Source: Candidatus Peregrinibacteria bacterium
GTDB lineage: Bacteria > Patescibacteriota > Gracilibacteria > UM-FILTER-43-11
DNA: 9,412 nt
Assembly (NCBI GenBank): GCA_030618315.1
Contig: JAUXDO010000043.1
Span: 1-9,412, forward strand
Reading direction: 5' to 3'
In this document: in pieces, positions 1 through 5,760 of the stretch
Layout: every line of letters starts with the position of its first letter
Position numbering within the stretch: the first letter of the stretch is position 1
The notes under the pieces: model-generated
Seen by the model: the letters and a program-made list of their open reading frames with translations, nothing else
Told to the model about the DNA's origin: nothing
The model's database searches: none
Made by a program: the position numbers and the translations under genes

Positions 1-1290
1 ACTGCTGTTCCTGCCGATACACTTATCGATCCAAGTGCACCAACTACAACAACTACAACTACCACTGGTGGCGGTGGAGGTGGCGGTGGTGGTGGTTCAG
101 CGCCTCCAACAAACACTGATTCAAATACAACAACAAGCACAATTGCTATAAAAATCGATACATCAGAAGCAACACTTAGTTATAGTAGACCGATTCAATT
201 TAATGAGGATCAGATTACAGTTGATGTAGACAGTAATATTTCAACTGTTCAGGCTACAGGAGATATCGGGACTTTAACAATCAAGCCAAATAGTAAATCA
301 ACTGTTCTGCTATACATCCCGCCAAATACAACTATTACAGCCGATGCCAACTGGTTAGGAAGAATCAATCCACCACTTATCCGTTCGCTTACAAATATAC
401 ATGCCTCTGGTGAAGTAATAAACGGGACAGATAAACTTCTGGAAAGAAACAATGTTGCTGTTCTTGTGGAGGTAGGGGATGGAACTGAATTAACTTTTTC
501 AAACGATGTAACCCTTACTGTTCCTACCGATCTTCCGGACGGAAGTATTGTTAATGTTTATTTTTCAGGTGATGAAAAAACATGGGATGGTATGGGAACA
601 GCTGTAGTGCAGGATGGAAAGGTCGTTGTAATGACAAATCATCTATCTTATTTTGCTCTTGAAATGACAGATGAAACTGCGACTATTATTGGAGAAATCG
701 AAGAGGCTGAAGCAATGGCTCCGGCATTTATAGATATAGGCGGTCACTGGGCTGAAAGTTATATCAATGAACTAGCCAGCTTAGGGGTTGTAAGCGGTAA
801 AACTTCTACAATGTTTGCACCAAACGACAATATCACTCGTGCGGAACTTACAAAAATCGCATTAAAGGCACTTAATTACAGCGTTGATCCGAGTGTCGGA
901 GATACATATTTTTCAGATGTTTCATCTTCTGACTGGTATGCACCTTATGTAGTAGCCGCAAAAAACAGCGGAATCGTAAAAGGATATGAAGGAAATATAT
1001 TCAGTCCAAACGGATACGTAAACCGCGCTGAGACATTAAAGATATTTATCGAAGCAGCTGGATTCGCGGGAGTAGATACAAACTTCCAGGCAAACTACGC
1101 GAGTAAAGATGGTTGGTATTATGTTTTCTTCCCTGATGTTTTGATGGGGGAATGGTACGCAAAATATGTAGCCTACGCAAAAGATTTCGGAATCGTCGGC
1201 GGATACAGTGATGGTACATTCAGAGCGGGCAACAACATAACCCGCGCGGAAGTTTCCAAAATCATAATGAATATTCTGGATATGCAGTAG
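1..1290 (+). CDS. SLH-domain surface protein, C-terminal part (5' partial)
   Basis: The frame is open from base 1, so the start and any signal peptide lie upstream; the GTG at 466 is internal. Visible order over 429 residues: a Thr-rich stretch (8 Thr, residues 15-22) and a run of 10 Gly (23-32) forming a flexible linker; a beta-rich region (about 50-220) ending in the motif HLSYFAL (214-220); then three S-layer homology repeats at about 243-292, 303-355 and 376-427. Each SLH repeat has the family pattern: (F/Y)xD(I/V) followed by W, a central (S/G)(I/V)VxG(Y/K), and a closing (I/V)(T/N)RAE helix. SLH triplets normally anchor exported proteins to secondary cell-wall polymer or peptidoglycan, so this is probably a wall-attached surface or S-layer-associated protein. 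The function of the N-terminal part cannot be judged. It is followed directly by a terminator. Confidence 0.93.
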   Translation, partial: TAVPADTLIDPSAPTTTTTTTTGGGGGGGGGGSAPPTNTDSNTTTSTIAIKIDTSEATLSYSRPIQFNEDQITVDVDSNISTVQATGDIGTLTIKPNSKSTVLLYIPPNTTITADANWLGRINPPLIRSLTNIHASGEVINGTDKLLERNNVAVLVEVGDGTELTFSNDVTLTVPTDLPDGSIVNVYFSGDEKTWDGMGTAVVQDGKVVVMTNHLSYFALEMTDETATIIGEIEEAEAMAPAFIDIGGHWAESYINELASLGVVSGKTSTMFAPNDNITRAELTKIALKALNYSVDPSVGDTYFSDVSSSDWYAPYVVAAKNSGIVKGYEGNIFSPNGYVNRAETLKIFIEAAGFAGVDTNFQANYASKDGWYYVFFPDVLMGEWYAKYVAYAKDFGIVGGYSDGTFRAGNNITRAEVSKIIMNILDMQ

Positions 1291-1306
1291 TGGTTGAATA
1301 AATTAT

Positions 1307-1341
1307 AAAGGCCCTGTCCATTAATTTGGATGGGGCTTTTT
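1307..1341 (+). terminator. Rho-independent terminator of the SLH gene
   Basis: A 14-bp stem (1307-1320 with 1327-1340) pairs throughout if three G-U wobbles are allowed. It has a 6-nt loop (TTAATT) and its right arm ends in a run of five T. It lies 16 nt after the SLH gene stop codon. Confidence 0.85.
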
Positions 1342-1347
1342 GATTAT

Positions 1348-1461
1348 ATTATGCTCCTAAAGTCGCGTGGATGAACTCGGAGTACCTCGCGTGGATGAAC
1401 TCGGAGTACCTCGCGTGGATGAGCTCGGAGTACCTCGCGTGGATTATGCCTTTGGCGTTGT
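1348..1461 (+). repeat. Modular GTGGAT/hairpin repeat array 1
   Basis: Three tandem 24-bp units start at 1363, 1387 and 1411, with a partial fourth from 1435. The first two are identical and the third differs by one base. Each carries TCGCGTGGAT followed by GA(A/G)CTCGGAGTACC. The array ends in a small GCC-ttt-GGC hairpin followed by GTTG and a T run (1454-1461). The left edge (1348-1379) recurs at 1949-1980. The array overlaps the 3' end of the minus-strand S23 gene. The 24-bp period keeps several frames open, but I see no convincing protein. Confidence 0.9.
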
Positions 1462-1824
1462 TTTTTTTAGTTGGTGGTTTCTGAATTTAATAGTTTTTAT
1501 AAATAAATTTGTGTAGTTTTTCTTGAGATACTCCGCTTTTTCTAAACTCATATTTCCACTTTTATGTAACGAAAAGGCGTGATTTGGCGTTTCTTCACTT
1601 GATCCTATCGAGTAACTTAAAAACAGAGCAAAATCTTTTTTATAAAACCTACGTCCAAATCCTTCTGCGATATTTGCAGATGCTGAAGAGGATGACTTTT
1701 TTATCTGTCTGACATCATCATTTTTCCAATAAAAAGGAATACGATGTACTTCTTCGTAAACTTCATCCCTTAATTTTACCGCTAATTGATAAATCCTTAA
1801 ATCCTCTAATTTTGTTATTAACAT
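1444..1824 (-). CDS. Four-helix-bundle protein, S23 / 23S rRNA intervening-sequence family
   Basis: The 126-residue product shows the hallmarks of the S23/IVS four-helix-bundle family: an N-terminal LEDLRIYQLAVKL helix (residues 6-18), the conserved core SASANIAEGFGRR (about 47-59), a third helix around FLSYSIGSSEE, and a C-terminal Leu/Ile/Lys-rich helix. The length matches the family (about 115-130). Homologues were first found inside intervening sequences of 23S rRNA genes, but many stand alone, as here, with no rRNA nearby. The fold is related to Avd of diversity-generating retroelements; no reverse transcriptase is visible. The molecular role is unknown, and binding to structured nucleic acid is only a suggestion. 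It has its own promoter at 1868-1896. Its last codons and TAA stop lie inside repeat array 1. No Shine-Dalgarno precedes the ATG. Confidence 0.88.
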   Translation of the reverse strand: MLITKLEDLRIYQLAVKLRDEVYEEVHRIPFYWKNDDVRQIKKSSSSASANIAEGFGRRFYKKDFALFLSYSIGSSEETPNHAFSLHKSGNMSLEKAEYLKKNYTNLFIKTIKFRNHQLKKTTPKA

Positions 1825-1867
1825 ATTAATACTATTTATTCATTAAAATACTTCATTGCAAGATGCC

Positions 1868-1896
1868 TTTATATCAATTCAAATTAATTGAGTCAA
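1868..1896 (-). promoter_or_regulatory. Sigma70-like promoter of the S23 gene
   Basis: On the minus strand, TTGACT (1896-1891) is followed by exactly 17 bp and TATAAA (1873-1868). The start of transcription would be near 1861, giving a leader of about 36 nt. The promoter lies between the gene and repeat array 2, so the gene does not depend on the array for its promoter. Confidence 0.65.
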
Positions 1897-1910
1897 CAGA
1901 AAAATTATGT

Positions 1911-1995
1911 TCGGAGTACCTCACGTGGATGAACCCTGGCGGGCGTGGATTATGCTCCTATCGTCGCGTGGATGAGCTCGAGTACGAGCTGTTGT
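1911..1995 (+). repeat. Modular GTGGAT/hairpin repeat array 2
   Basis: This array has the same orientation and family as array 1, but is less regular. GTGGAT occurs at 1925, 1945 and 1968. TCGGAGTACCTC (1911-1922) matches the array 1 unit. The block 1949-1980 matches 1348-1379 at 29 of 32 positions. The array ends in a perfect stem AGCTCG/CGAGCT (1975-1980 with 1985-1990, loop AGTA) followed by GTTGTTTTATTG, which could act as a weak terminator on the + strand. The rest of the gene-free stretch 1825-2156 holds only the S23 promoter, an AT-rich spacer (1996-2037) and array 3. Confidence 0.85.
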
Positions 1996-2037
1996 TTTAT
2001 TGTATTGTTATTTGGTAACTATAATAAAATAGGAACC

Positions 2038-2156
2038 ATGCCGAAGGCATCATCAACGCGAGTAATCTCGCATAATCCACAGCGAAGCATATCCACGCGA
2101 GGTAATCCGAGCTCATCCACAGGTCTGTACTCAGACCGACATCCACGCGAAGCACA
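2038..2156 (-). repeat. Modular GTGGAT/hairpin repeat array 3 (inverted)
   Basis: This is the same repeat family in opposite orientation; the core reads ATCCAC on the + strand at 2075, 2091, 2115 and 2141. Between the cores are small perfect hairpins with unrelated stems: GGTCTG/CAGACC (2122-2127 with 2132-2137), GCGAG/CTCGC (2058-2062 with 2067-2071) and ATGCC/GGCAT (2038-2042 with 2046-2050). The 18 bases at 2097-2114 are the reverse complement of 1421-1438 with one mismatch. The array begins at the stop codon of murI, so it forms the 3' untranslated region of that transcript and probably helps end it. Arrays 2 and 3 point tail to tail. Confidence 0.85.
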
Positions 2157-2984
2157 TTATATTTCAACTTTCTCCCCCTCAACTCTCTCACCCAAAAACC
2201 TGCTCCCTAAATCCTCAAATCTCTCAGGGCAGTCGGTTGTATAGTAAATACGTTTACTGTTTTTAGATATCGATTTTAAAACATCAGGATGTCTTTCAAA
2301 ATAATCACCAATCGCATCAGCTGCGGACATGGCAGATGAAATTACTTTACAGTTTTTACCCATAATCCTGTCGATTTCTTTTTGGAGGAGGGGATAGTGA
2401 GTACATCCCAATATTAAGGTATCAATATGAGCGTTTTTAAGCGGTCTTAAGTACTTTTTAAGCATCATTCGAGTCACAGTTGACTTAATCATTCCTTCCT
2501 CAGTCAGCGGAACTAAAAGCGGACAGGATTGCTGGTAGAATTTTACTTCTTTGTTCGCCCGTTTATCTTTCGGTTTATACAAATCTTTCTCATATTTTCT
2601 TATTTCCCTTTCATATGCGTTACTATTAATAGTCCCGCGCGTGCCGATTACCCCGATATTCCCGAATCTGGTCTTATCTAACGCATTTTCAACAGCAGGA
2701 ACAAGTACACCAAGAATTGTTGGATTCCCCTTGTAAATCTGCTGAACATGACGAAGGGCATCCGCAGAAGCAGTGTTACACGCAACGATAATCATTTTGC
2801 ACCCCTTCTTGACCAGAAACTCGATATTCTGAACAACTAATTTGTTCAACCTCTCTTTGGAATGGCTACCATAAGGCATATTTGCCTGGTCTCCCAAATA
2901 CATATAATCAAAATCCGGATACTTTTTTAAGTATTCCTTCATTACCGTAAGCCCGCCAAAACCTGAGTCGAAGATACCGATCAT
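2157..2984 (-). CDS. murI: Glutamate racemase MurI
   Basis: The enzyme interconverts L- and D-glutamate in the cytoplasm, supplying D-glutamate for the peptidoglycan peptide stem. The 275-residue length is normal. Diagnostic motifs are all present: IGIFDSGFGGLTV at the N-terminus (Asp6/Ser7), YLGDQANMPYGSHS (29-42), the first catalytic cysteine in VACNTASADAL (Cys69), VIGTRGTI (112-119), and the second catalytic cysteine in LGCTHYPLL (Cys194, His196). The two-cysteine arrangement is that of an active racemase. The ATG at 2984 places the FDSGFGG motif at its usual distance from the N-terminus. No Shine-Dalgarno is seen; a 12-bp palindrome (2987-2998) lies just upstream. No other wall-synthesis gene is adjacent. 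I could not find a convincing promoter; the 3031-3121 inverted repeat lies upstream. Confidence 0.97.
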   Translation of the reverse strand: MIGIFDSGFGGLTVMKEYLKKYPDFDYMYLGDQANMPYGSHSKERLNKLVVQNIEFLVKKGCKMIIVACNTASADALRHVQQIYKGNPTILGVLVPAVENALDKTRFGNIGVIGTRGTINSNAYEREIRKYEKDLYKPKDKRANKEVKFYQQSCPLLVPLTEEGMIKSTVTRMMLKKYLRPLKNAHIDTLILGCTHYPLLQKEIDRIMGKNCKVISSAMSAADAIGDYFERHPDVLKSISKNSKRIYYTTDCPERFEDLGSRFLGERVEGEKVEI

Positions 2985-2986
2985 TG

Positions 2987-2998
2987 ATTAACGTTAAT
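2987..2998. promoter_or_regulatory. 12-bp palindrome before murI
   Basis: ATTAACGTTAAT is a perfect palindrome ending 3 nt before the murI start codon. It could be an operator, but such AT-rich palindromes also arise by chance. Confidence 0.25.
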
Positions 2999-3030
2999 TA
3001 AGTGCTGTATTACTTTACCTCAATAATTGA

Positions 3031-3121
3031 AATTAATAAATAGCGGTTAGTAGCTAGCGGTTAGCGACTAGCTTTTTTAGCTATCCGCTTGTCGCTAATC
3101 GCTAGCCGCTATATATTAATT
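3031..3121. repeat. Large imperfect inverted repeat / cruciform
   Basis: The outer arms 3031-3046 and 3106-3121 pair at 15 of 16 positions. Inside are degenerate TAGC-rich segments that also pair in part (with wobbles and mismatches) around a TTTTTT-containing centre. The 10-mer TAGCGGTTAG occurs exactly at 3041-3050 and 3055-3064. It could be a bidirectional terminator, a small non-autonomous repeat element, or a structured leader of the murI transcript. No open frame is present. Confidence 0.7.
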
Positions 3122-3149
3122 TGACACCAACAAATATCTATGTCAGAAT
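3121..3149 (+). promoter_or_regulatory. Consensus promoter of a putative small transcript
   Basis: A perfect -35 TTGACA (3121-3126) is followed by 17 bp and CAGAAT (3144-3149), with TG one base before the -10 (an extended -10). It directly abuts the inverted repeat. Transcription would begin near 3156 and meet the terminator at 3174-3210 before reaching the next gene. Confidence 0.6.
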
Positions 3150-3155
3150 ACTCTC

Positions 3156-3210
3156 CAACCTAGTCTTTCGGACAAAAACCCTTGCCACCACCCCCGGTAG
3201 GGGTTTTTTT
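3156..3210 (+). ncRNA. Candidate small RNA or attenuated leader
   Basis: A promoter-like element (3121-3149) and a strong intrinsic terminator (3174-3210) enclose about 55 nt with no gene. A small 4-bp hairpin (GTCT/GGAC, about 3163-3173) precedes the terminator stem. The transcript could be a free small RNA, or an attenuated leader of the gene at 3274 if read-through occurs. I recognise no known RNA family. The start site is inferred from the promoter only. Confidence 0.35.
3174..3210 (+). terminator. Rho-independent terminator upstream of 3274
   Basis: A 13-bp stem (3174-3186 with 3196-3208, two wobbles), a 9-nt loop ACCACCCCC and seven T at 3204-3210. No + strand gene lies upstream, since murI is on the other strand. 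The A run on the left arm means it could also stop transcription on the minus strand. Confidence 0.8.
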
Positions 3211-3223
3211 ATTGCATTTTATT

Positions 3224-3252
3224 TTGATATAGCTAAAAATATTACTAAGAAT
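3224..3252 (+). promoter_or_regulatory. Likely promoter of the 3274 gene
   Basis: TTGATA (3224-3229), 17 bp, then AAGAAT (3247-3252). The alternative -10 TATAAA (3252-3257) has no good -35. The predicted start near 3259 leaves a leader of about 15 nt, as for other genes in the window. Confidence 0.45.
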
Positions 3253-3273
3253 ATAAAATAAAACTGATAAAAT

Positions 3274-3585
3274 ATGGCTTCAGAAAAAATACTAAAGGAA
3301 CTATTTCAGGTATCAATGTCATCCGATTACTTTGAAGGAATGACTAAGGATGAGGTGTGGAAGGCATGTCTTTCATATAAGGACAGACCGGATAGTCACA
3401 TTAAAATAGCGATGGAAAATATTAAAAAACAGGATGTTGAAGCCGGTGAAAAGTCGGAAAAAAAGCAAATATCCATAAAAAAAAACCAGAAAATCATTAA
3501 AACTCTAAGGAGTCAGGAAAAAAGCGACAGGAAAAAGGATGTTATTATTGCGGAATCTATACTTGATAACTTCTTCAAAGCATGA
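3274..3585 (+). CDS. Small Lys-rich hypothetical protein
   Basis: The 103-residue product is not recognised. The first 50 residues (with MTKDEVWKACLSY) look like a small helical domain. The middle (about 50-90) is very rich in Lys, Glu, Asp and Ser and predicted helical, giving a basic protein. The C-terminus ends in a short amphipathic segment, AESILDNFFKA. There is no signal peptide or membrane segment, so it is probably cytoplasmic; the basic middle could bind nucleic acid, which is a guess. The start at 3274 fits the promoter at 3224-3252. The gene ends in TGA, followed at once by the -10 box of the next gene. Reading TGA as glycine would run the frame far into the next gene, which supports TGA as a stop. 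Confidence 0.7.
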   Translation: MASEKILKELFQVSMSSDYFEGMTKDEVWKACLSYKDRPDSHIKIAMENIKKQDVEAGEKSEKKQISIKKNQKIIKTLRSQEKSDRKKDVIIAESILDNFFKA

Positions 3586-3591
3586 TATAAT
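3563..3591 (+). promoter_or_regulatory. Promoter of the 3621 gene, inside the 3' end of the previous gene
   Basis: TTGATA (3563-3568), exactly 17 bp, then a perfect TATAAT (3586-3591). The -35 lies in the last codons of the 3274 gene and the -10 starts right after its TGA. Transcription would start near 3598, 23 nt before the ATG at 3621. Confidence 0.75.
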
Positions 3592-3620
3592 TGTAAGATA
3601 ATTAATAATACAAATATCAA

Positions 3621-4343
3621 ATGGGAAAAGAATCAATGGGCCAAATGCCAGAAAACCCTGCAAAGGACAAAATGAACAAAATGATGCCAAAAAATGACAT
3701 GGATGTGTCAGGTTTGGTAAGCGCTGAAGATCAAAATCTTCAAAAAAAATCAAAATGGACTGAAGTTGAGAATAAAAGATATACATTTGTTGGTGAAACT
3801 GAGGCAGAGTCACTTAGTCAGCAGAAAGAATTTATAAAATTGGTTAAGAGCGGTGTTAAACCAAACGCAGCATATACACGCATAACAGGTGCTCCTTCTG
3901 AAGAGGTTAAAGAGCTTAAGCCTGCTGAAGTAAAAAAGGCATATACATACATCAAAAACTATAATGGAAAACAGCTTGCAAGGCTGCTTGGATTTAAAAA
4001 TTGTCAGGATGCAATTGATTATAACAGTCCAACTGTTATTAGGGAGAAGTATGAAAAAATGGGTTTTGAGGAATATCAGGCTGATAATGCTTACAAAGTT
4101 CTATACGACGGAACTAGAGCACCTTTTTATGAGATAAAGCCAAATGGCAAAGAGGTAAAAATTTCCCAGGTTATATTTCACAAAAAATTTGGACCAAAAG
4201 GAGTTAGTTTGCATACCGCTGAAAGTTATGCAAGAACTCAAATGTCTGAAACTGAACTTGCTCAATTAAAAAAGCAGGAAGAAGCAAAGACAAAGAAGGC
4301 AGAAGAATTAGCAAGTGCGCAAGCAGTAGATGATTTATTCTAA
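3621..4343 (+). CDS. Hypothetical cytoplasmic protein, 240 aa
   Basis: I do not recognise this family. Residues 1-45 are Met/Lys/Asn-rich and probably disordered. A central region of about 50-205 looks folded: mixed helix and strand, with hydrophobic segments such as KQLARLLGF and a beta-like stretch ending in KISQVIFHKKFG. The segment EFIKLVKSGVKPNAAYTRITG resembles a small helical DNA-binding-like element seen in phage small terminase subunits, but this is weak. The C-terminus is a charged helix rich in Lys, Glu and Ala. There is no signal peptide or membrane segment. It has its own promoter (3563-3591) and a downstream terminator (4381-4414), so it can be a single-gene transcript. No Shine-Dalgarno is seen. 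Confidence 0.8.
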   Translation: MGKESMGQMPENPAKDKMNKMMPKNDMDVSGLVSAEDQNLQKKSKWTEVENKRYTFVGETEAESLSQQKEFIKLVKSGVKPNAAYTRITGAPSEEVKELKPAEVKKAYTYIKNYNGKQLARLLGFKNCQDAIDYNSPTVIREKYEKMGFEEYQADNAYKVLYDGTRAPFYEIKPNGKEVKISQVIFHKKFGPKGVSLHTAESYARTQMSETELAQLKKQEEAKTKKAEELASAQAVDDLF

Positions 4344-4380
4344 TAATCGGCAAAAAATCTCGAAGTAATATATATAATAA

Positions 4381-4414
4381 CTGGCAGTATAATTACTTAT
4401 TACTGTCAGTTTTT
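4381..4414 (+). terminator. Terminator of the 3621 gene, overlapping the convergent gene's 3' end
   Basis: Stem CTGGCAGTA/TACTGTCAG (4381-4389 with 4401-4409, one G-U), an 11-nt loop and five T (4410-4414). The loop contains the stop codon of the minus-strand gene and the right arm lies in its last codons. On the minus strand the same stem is followed by TTATTATAT, so termination there would be weaker. Confidence 0.65.
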
Positions 4415-4854
4415 AGTATTTCCTCAATTTTCTTGATAAATCTTTTATAATCCTGGACTTCCTGCCTAGCTTCATCGCTTTTAGTTTTATCAAAAATCAT
4501 TGTAAAGAATTTAAGGCGCATTTTAAATAATTCAAGAAATTGCTTAAGCGCAAATTCATGCTTGCTCTTAAATATATTTAATTGTAAATCGGTTTTAACT
4601 TTTTCGTATTCACCAAGAACGTCAGCCAGTCTGCCAAACATTTCTGCATCAGTCTCAGGCTCCTTTTTACTTTTTTTTACATTGTCTGATGGCAGATCAG
4701 CATTTGACGATGTAGAAAAAGTGGCTGCATCAGACTCAAATGAAGCAGAAGACGCAGTGGCAAGAAAAAGTAATAAAGCAGCAGATCTTGCAAAACCTGA
4801 AAAGCCATTTGAATTCCTAATTTCTTTGCTGTGATTTTGAGATGCTTCAGGCAT
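4393..4854 (-). CDS. Predicted exported helical protein, 153 aa
   Basis: Not recognised. Residues about 24-37 form a hydrophobic core (SAALLLFLATASSA) after a polar N-terminus containing Arg23, with an AxA-like site near Ser-Ser-Ala-Ser; this resembles a Sec signal peptide, though the polar lead-in of 23 residues is long. Residues 40-70 are Ser/Asp/Glu/Lys-rich and likely disordered. Residues 72-150 are strongly helical, probably an antiparallel helical hairpin or coiled coil. It contains the motif SNADLPSDN (50-58), which recurs as SNTDLPSTN in the upstream gene; its C-terminal helices also resemble that gene's weakly. It lies 35 nt after that gene and is probably cotranscribed from the promoter at 5722-5749. 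No Shine-Dalgarno is seen. Confidence 0.7.
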   Translation of the reverse strand: MPEASQNHSKEIRNSNGFSGFARSAALLLFLATASSASFESDAATFSTSSNADLPSDNVKKSKKEPETDAEMFGRLADVLGEYEKVKTDLQLNIFKSKHEFALKQFLELFKMRLKFFTMIFDKTKSDEARQEVQDYKRFIKKIEEILKTDSNK

Positions 4855-4889
4855 ATTATTGAGATAAATTGTAGAATCGAAACCTAAAT

Positions 4890-5699
4890 TTACATCCGTA
4901 CCCTCCCCACAGATTTACCGTCATTTCGACCAAATGAAGTGCGTAAAGGAGTCTTATTTTCTGTGTCACAGGTTGTATTGAGCTTACCAAAAATAATAGA
5001 TTCAAGATCAAAGGTGGGATTATTTGAAGTTGAACCACTGCCATTCCCAAATAAACGTTTTTCAAGATACTTTTTTAATGCCATAAAGGCATTTAATTTT
5101 CTGTCATTTGATTTAATCATACCCTTTACAAGCATCCATTCACGGATTTTGATGTATTTGTCGCAGATGTCAATAAAACTACGAATCATAGTTGAATATT
5201 GGCTTTTTAAAAAAGTAATATTTCTGGGTGATATTTTTTCATCATCAAGAACGTCTTTTATGACAGGCAGGTTATTAAGCTTATACTTGCGTGCAAGATT
5301 TAAAAAGACATCCTTTTGCGAATCATCCAGCTCACCACTTAAAATGCCTTTTCGTACACCTGATTCTCTAAGAACCCTTGAGTCAGTAGCAACAGATCCA
5401 AGAGACTTTAACATTTTTTTAAATTCACTCAATGGTACAACACCTAGCTTTTCTTCAATTTCTTCCCATTCAGCATCAACCAGATTACTAAAATCATAAA
5501 AAGGTTTTTCCTCAAATTCAGTTTGACCAAAATTCTCAAGTGATTTTCTGGATTTTGCTTCTCCGTGATTAGGGCAGGCAACAGCTGCAAGCACAAGAAT
5601 AACCATAATCCTGCCGGTTGTCATAACAGGAGAAAAAGGCTTTTCTCTGCCATTTTCTTCCTCTGTGTTAGTAGAAGGGAGATCAGTATTTGATGTCAT
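4890..5699 (-). CDS. Predicted membrane-anchored or lipoprotein-like protein, 269 aa
   Basis: Not recognised. A 25-residue acidic N-terminus precedes a hydrophobic segment (about 30-41) ending AAVAC. The Cys makes a lipobox-like site, but with Ala instead of Leu at -3, so lipoprotein status is uncertain. An internal ATG (Met26, base 5624) would give a normal-length signal peptide; I keep 5699 because it sits about 16 nt after the predicted transcription start. Residues 45-230 are rich in helix and charge, with no catalytic motif that I know; 165-220 looks like two long helices. The C-terminus (about 220-269) is Ser/Asn/Gly/Thr-rich and probably disordered. It is the first gene of a two-gene operon, divergent from the 5928 gene. 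Confidence 0.72.
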   Translation of the reverse strand: MTSNTDLPSTNTEEENGREKPFSPVMTTGRIMVILVLAAVACPNHGEAKSRKSLENFGQTEFEEKPFYDFSNLVDAEWEEIEEKLGVVPLSEFKKMLKSLGSVATDSRVLRESGVRKGILSGELDDSQKDVFLNLARKYKLNNLPVIKDVLDDEKISPRNITFLKSQYSTMIRSFIDICDKYIKIREWMLVKGMIKSNDRKLNAFMALKKYLEKRLFGNGSGSTSNNPTFDLESIIFGKLNTTCDTENKTPLRTSFGRNDGKSVGRVRM

Positions 5700-5721
5700 A
5701 AGCGGGGTAGTAAAGGTGAAT

Positions 5722-5749
5722 ACTATAACACGTAAAACGTAAATGTCAA
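5722..5749 (-). promoter_or_regulatory. Promoter of the 5699-4393 operon
   Basis: On the minus strand: perfect TTGACA (5749-5744), 16 bp, then TATAGT (5727-5722) with an extended -10 TG one base before. The spacer consists largely of two exact tandem copies of ACGTAAA (5730-5736 and 5737-5743 on +), a possible operator. The transcription start would be near 5715. Confidence 0.7.
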
Positions 5750-5760
5750 TAGTAATTTCG

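Noticed and set aside
466..1290. Separate SLH gene starting at GTG 466
   Set aside because: The same frame is open without a stop back to base 1 and upstream residues continue a plausible beta-rich domain, so 466 is internal.
1363..1446. CRISPR array
   Set aside because: The 24-bp units are directly tandem with no unique spacers of constant length, and no cas gene is present.
1444..1824. Avd of a diversity-generating retroelement
   Set aside because: The fold family is related, but no reverse transcriptase, template repeat or variable repeat is visible; the sequence fits the general S23 family.
1444..1824. Intervening sequence inside a 23S rRNA gene
   Set aside because: The flanks are an SLH gene and murI, with no rRNA sequence on either side.
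1945..2244. Open frames through the repeat arrays (both strands)
   Set aside because: They run through repeats and into the antisense of murI, with no plausible protein composition or start signals.
3274..3650. Recoded TGA (glycine, as in Gracilibacteria and Absconditabacteria)
   Set aside because: Glycine is encoded by GGN throughout, no other frame contains TGA, and reading through 3583-3585 would run deep into the next gene, which has its own promoter.
4939..5499. A + strand open frame of 186 codons
   Set aside because: It is antisense to the 269-residue gene, which has a good promoter, a hydrophobic export segment and an operon partner; the + strand product looks like a reverse-complement shadow.
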